Source: JAFEBO01 sp050730655
GTDB lineage: Bacteria; Planctomycetota; Phycisphaerae; Phycisphaerales; UBA1924
Length of the DNA: 64,000 nt
Direction: 5' to 3'
Assembly: GCA_050730655.1 (NCBI GenBank)
Contig: JBOHNL010000017.1
Span: 62,001-126,000 of the forward strand
Below the pieces are notes generated by a model, which searched no databases, had not been told where the DNA came from, and saw nothing but the letters and a program-made list of their open reading frames with translations. Positions 59,300-64,000 of the stretch are shown one piece after another. The position numbers were made by a program, and so were the translations under genes. Every line of letters begins with the position of its first letter. Position 1 is the stretch's first letter.

Positions 59300-62260
59300 A
59301 TGAAGAACTGGAAGGAAGCGGCATACGCCGGGATCATCGGCCTCGCCTGCGTCGGCATGGCCGGCGCCCTCGTCATTCAGAACGATCCCTTCGGCGATCG
59401 CTACGTCAACAGCCCGTTCACAAACTGGGAAAGCCCGCACGTTCACCCGCTCGATAAGACCCCCAGCGGCACGCGCCTCCTCGCCGTCAACACCGCCGAC
59501 AACAGGCTCGAAGTTTTCGATATCAGCCACGGTCTTCCCTATTCGATCGGGTCCATCCCGGTCGGCCTCGATCCAGTCAGCGTTCGCGCCCGCACCGAAA
59601 CCGAAGCGTGGGTGGTCAACCACATCAGCGACACGGTGAGCGTTGTTGATCTCACGACGATGAACGTCGTGCGCACGATCGCGACCAAGGACGAGCCGTG
59701 CGATGTTGTGTTCACGACGTCGCCGAGCCGCGCATACGTGACATGCTCGGTCGCCAAGGTTGTTCAGGTCTTCGATCCGGCCAATCCCGTCACGCCGACG
59801 AATGAAATCGCGATCAAGGGGGAGGCCCCGCGCGCCATGGCCGTGAGCCCCGATGGCACCAAGGTCTACGCCGCGATCTTCGAATCCGGCAACGGCACGA
59901 CCATTCTCGGTGGTGGGGGCACGGCCAACATGGGCGTCGTTCTTGGCTATCCGCCGAACGTTGTGGAGGAGCCCACCGGCCCATACAGCGGCATCAATCC
60001 GCCGCCGAATGTCGGAACGCTTTTTATCCCCGCGCAGAATCCTGCCGCCGGCACACCGCCGAAGGTCGGGCTCATCGTTCGCAAGAATGCTCTGGGCCAG
60101 TGGATGGATGACAACACCGGAAACTGGACCGAATTCGTAAGCGGCGAGAAAGCGGCGAAGTCCGGGCGCCTTCCCGGTTGGGATCTGCCCGATCGCGATC
60201 TCGCCGTGATCGACGCGACATCTCTGACCGTGAGTTACGCGACGCGCCTCATGAATATCTGCATGGGGATCGCCGTCAATCCCGCGACCGGGACCGTCAC
60301 GATCATCGGCACCGACGCCACCAACGAAAAACGTTTCGAGCCCGTACTTACGGGCAAATTCATCCGGGTGGAAATGGCGAGCGTTGATCCTGCCGCGCTC
60401 ACTTCGTCCATCGTCGATCTGAATCCGCACCTGACGTACGCGGCTTCCAGCATTCCGCAGATCGAGCGCAACAAGTCTCTCGGTGATCCCCGCGGCATCG
60501 TCTGGAACAACGCCGGCACCACAGGCTATGTCTCGGGAATGGGCTCGAACAACGTCATCGTTATCAATACCGTCGGCGCGCGCGCGGGCCTCGCCCCGAC
60601 CATCGATGTCGGCGAAGGACCGACGGGCCTCGCACTCGATGAATCGCGCGACCGGCTCTACGTGATGAACAAGTTCGAGGGCTCGATCTCGGTCGTCTCG
60701 CTTTCGGATCAGACGCAGATCATCAAAGTTCCGTTCTTTGATCCGACGACGTCTGACATCAAGGCCGGTCGCAAGCATCTTTACAACACGCACATCAACT
60801 CCGGGCTCGGGCAGATCGCGTGCGCATCGTGCCACATCGACGGCAAGATGGATCGTCTCGCGTGGGACCTTGGCGATCCGACCGGCGCCTCGGCGCCGCT
60901 GAACGATCTCAACATGGGATTTGGACTTCCCGGTCTGAACACCGGCTTTGTTCCCTTCCATCCGATGAAGGGCCCGATGACCACGCAGACTTTGCAGGAC
61001 ATCATCGGCCACGAACCACATCACTGGCGCGGCGATCGCTCGGGCATCGAAGCATTTGCCGCGGCCTTCCTCGGCCTGCAGGGCGCGGATGGTCCGTTGC
61101 CCGCCGGCCCCATGCAGGAGTTTGAGAACTTCCTCGCGACGATCACGATTCCGCCCAATCCGTTCCGAAATCTTGACAACACGTTGCCGTCGAATCTCAC
61201 GCTGCCCGGGCACTACACAGTCGGGCGATTCAGTGCCGCGGGCGCGCCACTTCCGAACGGAAACGCCGTAAACGGGCTTTCGATCTATCGAAGTGCGACT
61301 CGCAGGCTCGACAACGGCGCGCTCGCCTGTGTTTCCTGCCACACGCTTCCGACCGGCATGGGCCCGGATTCAACTTTCGTTGTCAACAAGTTTGTCCCGA
61401 TCGCGCCAGGCGCGCAGGGCCAGCACCATCTTGGCCTCGTTTCGACCGACGGTTCCACCAACGTGACGATGAAGGTGCCCCAGACTCGCAACGAGTACAA
61501 GAAGACCGGCTTCAACACCACGCAGCTCGACAACACCGCCGGCTTCGGCGTGCTGCACGACGGCTCGGTTGATTCGATCGAGCGCTTTGTGGCCGAGCCC
61601 GTCTTCCGCGTGAATTCAGATCAAGAGATTGCGGACCTGACCGCGCTCATGCTGGCATTCTCCGGTTCCGATCTGCCGCTTCCGTTGACAACCAACAACC
61701 CGCTCGAAGCCCCGGGCCCGGCGAGCAAGGATTCGCATGCCGCGGTCGGCAAGCAGAGCACGCTCGTGAATCTCGCCACCGCCCTTCCGGAGCAGACCGC
61801 TTTGCTCACGACCTTCGAGACGCTCGCAAACACGGGCAAAGTCGGCCTCGTCGTCAAAGGCCGCGCCGCCGGAAAAGCCCGCGGCTGGTCCTACACCGGC
61901 AGCGGCAGTTTCCAATCCGACCACGCCGGCGAAACCATCACCTCCGCCTCGCTGAAATCGCTCGCCTCACTCGGAAGCGAGCAGACATGGACGATCGTTG
62001 TCAAGGGCAGCGAAACCCGCATCGGCATCGACCGCAATCTCAACGGCATTCTTAATGCAGATGAACACGCCTACTGCCCCGGCGACCTGAACAACGACAA
62101 CCTCGTCGACGACGCCGACTTCCAGATCTTCATTATGAGCTACGACCAACTCGTCGTCCCACCAGCGAGCATGGCCGCCGACCTCAACCACGACGCCCTC
62201 GTCGACGACACCGATTTCCAGGTGTTTGTTGTGAGCTACAACCAATTGCTGTGCCCATGA
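59300..62260 (+). CDS. beta-propeller and di-haem cytochrome c-like protein with dockerin
   Basis: 986 residues from ATG 59300 (GGGAG upstream). N-terminal hydrophobic segment (AAYAGIIGLACVGMAGALV). YVTN-type propeller repeats fill the first half (LLAVNTADNRLEVFDIS, EAWVVNHISDTVSVVDLTTMNVVRTI, RAYVTCSVAKVVQVFD, DRLYVMNKFEGSISVVSL). Two c-type haem sites follow: CASCH near 513 and CVSCH near 680, each in a cytochrome-like context. The C-terminus has a dockerin pair (DLNNDNLVDDADF, DLNHDALVDDTDF) ending LLCP. Electron transfer at the cell exterior is a reasonable guess. Confidence 0.85.
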   Translation: MKNWKEAAYAGIIGLACVGMAGALVIQNDPFGDRYVNSPFTNWESPHVHPLDKTPSGTRLLAVNTADNRLEVFDISHGLPYSIGSIPVGLDPVSVRARTETEAWVVNHISDTVSVVDLTTMNVVRTIATKDEPCDVVFTTSPSRAYVTCSVAKVVQVFDPANPVTPTNEIAIKGEAPRAMAVSPDGTKVYAAIFESGNGTTILGGGGTANMGVVLGYPPNVVEEPTGPYSGINPPPNVGTLFIPAQNPAAGTPPKVGLIVRKNALGQWMDDNTGNWTEFVSGEKAAKSGRLPGWDLPDRDLAVIDATSLTVSYATRLMNICMGIAVNPATGTVTIIGTDATNEKRFEPVLTGKFIRVEMASVDPAALTSSIVDLNPHLTYAASSIPQIERNKSLGDPRGIVWNNAGTTGYVSGMGSNNVIVINTVGARAGLAPTIDVGEGPTGLALDESRDRLYVMNKFEGSISVVSLSDQTQIIKVPFFDPTTSDIKAGRKHLYNTHINSGLGQIACASCHIDGKMDRLAWDLGDPTGASAPLNDLNMGFGLPGLNTGFVPFHPMKGPMTTQTLQDIIGHEPHHWRGDRSGIEAFAAAFLGLQGADGPLPAGPMQEFENFLATITIPPNPFRNLDNTLPSNLTLPGHYTVGRFSAAGAPLPNGNAVNGLSIYRSATRRLDNGALACVSCHTLPTGMGPDSTFVVNKFVPIAPGAQGQHHLGLVSTDGSTNVTMKVPQTRNEYKKTGFNTTQLDNTAGFGVLHDGSVDSIERFVAEPVFRVNSDQEIADLTALMLAFSGSDLPLPLTTNNPLEAPGPASKDSHAAVGKQSTLVNLATALPEQTALLTTFETLANTGKVGLVVKGRAAGKARGWSYTGSGSFQSDHAGETITSASLKSLASLGSEQTWTIVVKGSETRIGIDRNLNGILNADEHAYCPGDLNNDNLVDDADFQIFIMSYDQLVVPPASMAADLNHDALVDDTDFQVFVVSYNQLLCP

Positions 62261-62482
62261 ACACGCGAGCATTTGCATTTATCTCTGCCGACGCGCTAAC
62301 GCAAGACAGCATTCATTTGCTTGGATTGCCTCCTCCACATAAAGACGGAATAGAAACGGAGAATCGCTTCAGGACTGGCACGCGATCCCTGACGACGTGA
62401 AAGATGCCATAGGCTTTGCACTCGATGCGATGCTTCGACCTGAGAGCAACTTCTAGCCCCTGTCTCTCGTGATTATTGCCTT

Positions 62483-62499
62483 CGCCCATGAAATGGGCG
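62483..62499. repeat. REP-like palindrome upstream of the RAYT gene
   Basis: CGCCCATGAAATGGGCG, followed by AGCGGTGCCCGG. The same palindrome recurs downstream of the transposase gene. The rest of the 62261-62542 gap shows nothing recognisable. Confidence 0.8.
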
Positions 62500-62542
62500 A
62501 GCGGTGCCCGGCTTCCCGACCACCAATTTGTAGACTGCGCTC

Positions 62543-62992
62543 ATGCCCTCATCCTGGACGCAATCCTATTTTCATCTTGTTTTCAGCACGCACAAGCGCG
62601 AACCACTCATTCAACCCACCGACGAAGACCGCCTCTACGCCTTCATCGGTGGAATCGCGCGCGACATCAACTGCACGCTGATCGCCGCCGGCGGCATGCC
62701 CGACCACGTTCACCTTCTTGTTCGTGCCGCATCCGATGTTTCGCTCGCAACGATTGCCAAGGAGACCAAGGCCCGATCATCCGCGTGGATTCACGAGGAT
62801 TGGCACCGCGCCGAATTCGGCTGGCAGCGCGGCTACGGCGGCTTCACGGTGAGTCGGTCGGCTCTCGCAGACGTCGAGCGATACATACGAGGACAGAAGG
62901 ACCATCGCAAACGCCAGACCTTTCAGGAGGAGTTTCTCTCGCTATTGCGTCTGCATGATGTGGAGTTTGATGAGCGATATGTGTTTGAGTGA
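62543..62992 (+). CDS. REP-associated tyrosine transposase (Y1/IS200-like, HUH)
   Basis: 149 residues, complete. YFHLVFSTHKREPLI opens the Y1_Tnp fold. The HUH metal-binding motif is MPDHVHLLVRA near residues 54-64. The catalytic tyrosine is probably in VERYIRGQKDHR near residue 114. Palindromic sequences lie on both sides: one copy 45 bases upstream and several between 63011 and 63600. It probably mobilises or processes these palindromes as single-stranded DNA, like REP-RAYT systems. Confidence 0.9.
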   Translation: MPSSWTQSYFHLVFSTHKREPLIQPTDEDRLYAFIGGIARDINCTLIAAGGMPDHVHLLVRAASDVSLATIAKETKARSSAWIHEDWHRAEFGWQRGYGGFTVSRSALADVERYIRGQKDHRKRQTFQEEFLSLLRLHDVEFDERYVFE

Positions 62993-63605
62993 GCGCATGG
63001 GACCTTCCTGCGAATCGCTCGCCCATGAATGGGCGCTCGGACCTTGCCAGATGCGCAGCAGCTGGACAGCGCCCACGAACCTCTATCTCACATGTCCTTC
63101 AGTCCTTGCCCAATGAAATGGGTCCCCGGACGTTGCCAGATGCGCAACATCTGGAGATCAGAAGCAATGTCCCATCGCACATGTCTTTCCTTTTTTCGCC
63201 CATAAAATGGCCGTCTGGCCGTTGCCAGATGCGCAGCATCTGGAGCGCGGTCACCAGCTATTCATCCCCCTCGTAGCTTCCCTTCCTCGCCCATGAAATG
63301 GGCGAGCGGTTCCCGGGTGATCGCCAGACTCAATCGCTCACCAAAGTCCATGCAGCCCGAGCAGCGACAGAAACTCGCGTTCGAATGTCGGCTTGCGCGT
63401 CCGAGTGCCGAACACGAGGTGAGGACCCGACTGTGTCCAAGACGGTGGCGTGCGCAAAGTCTACAAATCGGACGCGAGAATCCTGCTCAACGCTCGCCCA
63501 TTTCATGGGCGAGAAGAGAAAGGGCTGCGAGAGAAATAAATTCTGATCGCTCACCAGGTGCTGCGCATCTGGCAACGTCCACGCGCCCGCTTCGCGGGCG
63601 AAGAA
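62993..63605. repeat. REP-like array: palindrome pairs downstream of the RAYT gene
   Basis: Direct copies of the first palindrome start at 63020 (CGCCCATGAATGGGCG), 63107, 63197 and 63287; an inverted one is at 63493-63513 (CTCGCCCATTTCATGGGCGA). The first three are followed by a second hairpin, CCAGATGCGCAGCATCTGG or a close variant. An inverted second hairpin half (GCGCATCTGGCAACGTCC) is at 63560, then CGCCCGCTTCGCGGGCG. The gap contains no gene. Confidence 0.85.
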
Positions 63606-64000
63606 CTACAAAAGCACTTCCGCCTTCGCAATCATGACCGGCTCCACCGGCACATCGCCCATGCCCTGCTTGGTCGTCGTCTTCACCTTGCGGATCTTTT
63701 CGACAACCTCCATCCCGCTGATCACCTTGCCGAAGACGGCGTACGCCGCGCCATCGGGCTGAGGCCGATCAAGGAACGCATTATCGACCGTGTTGATGAA
63801 GAACTGGCTCGTCGCCGAATCGGCGTTGCCGCCGAGGCGCGCCATCGCGACGGTGCCGCGCGTGTTTTTGAGGCCGTTCTGCCACTCGTTCTTGATCGGC
63901 TTGTTGGTCGTCTTCTTGCCCAGGTCCGCGGTATGCCCGCCTCCCTGGATCATGAACGAATCGATCACGCGATGGAAGATCGTTCCTTCGTAGTGCCCGC
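63606..64000 (-). CDS. peptidyl-prolyl cis-trans isomerase, cyclophilin type (partial)
   Basis: The reading frame continues past the right edge, so the N-terminus is missing. The visible 131 residues include YEGTIFHRVIDSFMIQGG (catalytic Arg and the FMIQGG motif), GTVAMARLGGNADSATSQFFIN (active-site Q-F-F region) and YAVFGKVISGMEVVEKI. This is the PPIA/PpiB-like single-domain family that speeds proline isomerisation during protein folding. It ends KAEVLL* at 63606, next to the REP-like array. Confidence 0.9.
   Translation of the reverse strand, partial: GHYEGTIFHRVIDSFMIQGGGHTADLGKKTTNKPIKNEWQNGLKNTRGTVAMARLGGNADSATSQFFINTVDNAFLDRPQPDGAAYAVFGKVISGMEVVEKIRKVKTTTKQGMGDVPVEPVMIAKAEVLL

Noticed and set aside
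59279..61342. 687-residue minus-strand ORF
   Set aside because: It is the exact shadow of the cytochrome/propeller dockerin gene; its composition is Arg/Asp/Val-rich as expected for antisense of GC-rich coding DNA.

Overview
This window looks like a chromosome segment from a GC-rich planctomycete of class Phycisphaerae. The main reason is that eleven secreted proteins end in the same dockerin-like double calcium-binding motif, consensus D-N-G-VDD-DF-F-AYN, and ten of them stop at a terminal Cys-Pro. Supporting signs are prepilin-like proteins with a DGHV tail, small membrane proteins with a CGY..CPECG ribbon, and a PEP-CTERM-like tail. No rRNA, tRNA or CRISPR array was found.

Layout. 1-3.5 kb: end of a surface-polysaccharide locus (membrane protein tail, methyltransferase, GT2, GT4). 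3.5-14.3 kb: five dockerin proteins in tandem on the minus strand; three are built from 3, 4 and 5 copies of one unrecognised module, and one is frameshifted. 14.5-21.3 kb: a phage-derived early/packaging module: LexA-like self-cleaving repressor, divergent HTH protein, ABC-type ATPase and GNAT protein (the two halves of a COG2401-type fusion), terminase large subunit and a GIY-YIG/homing-type nuclease. 21.7-27.5 kb: a dockerin protein cut short by a repeat element, an IS3-family element and a lower-GC island with secreted unknowns and a pseudopilin. 27.5-34 kb: remnants (truncated REP-type transposase, three decayed membrane proteins), a lipoprotein, a hybrid histidine kinase and a CBS-domain membrane protein. 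34-40.2 kb: three secreted dockerin proteins (matrixin protease, unknown, sugar dehydrogenase). 40.2-42.1 kb: amidohydrolase and lipoprotein. 42.5-48.7 kb, minus strand: a phage head module (portal, scaffold-like, SU10-like major capsid, connector-like and small proteins) with no tail genes, lysis genes or integrase. 49-64 kb: small lipoprotein, nuoE, more secreted proteins, TPR, phosphatase-like, DCC, ankyrin and GHL10 proteins, a 997-residue propeller/cytochrome dockerin protein, a complete REP-associated transposase with a palindrome array, and the end of a cyclophilin.

The most unusual aspect is repeat organisation. Heptanucleotide arrays sit directly after stop codons; two unrelated ones are each exactly 15 units (105 bp). 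Five phage head genes share a leader in which TTTGGCC-like heptads run into the Shine-Dalgarno. A GTACGAGCC-type inverted-repeat element is dispersed through the window, and one copy lies in frame inside the terminase gene. Together with the 22-kb separation of packaging and head genes, this suggests a long-resident, possibly domesticated phage- or GTA-like system rather than a fresh prophage. That reading is inference.
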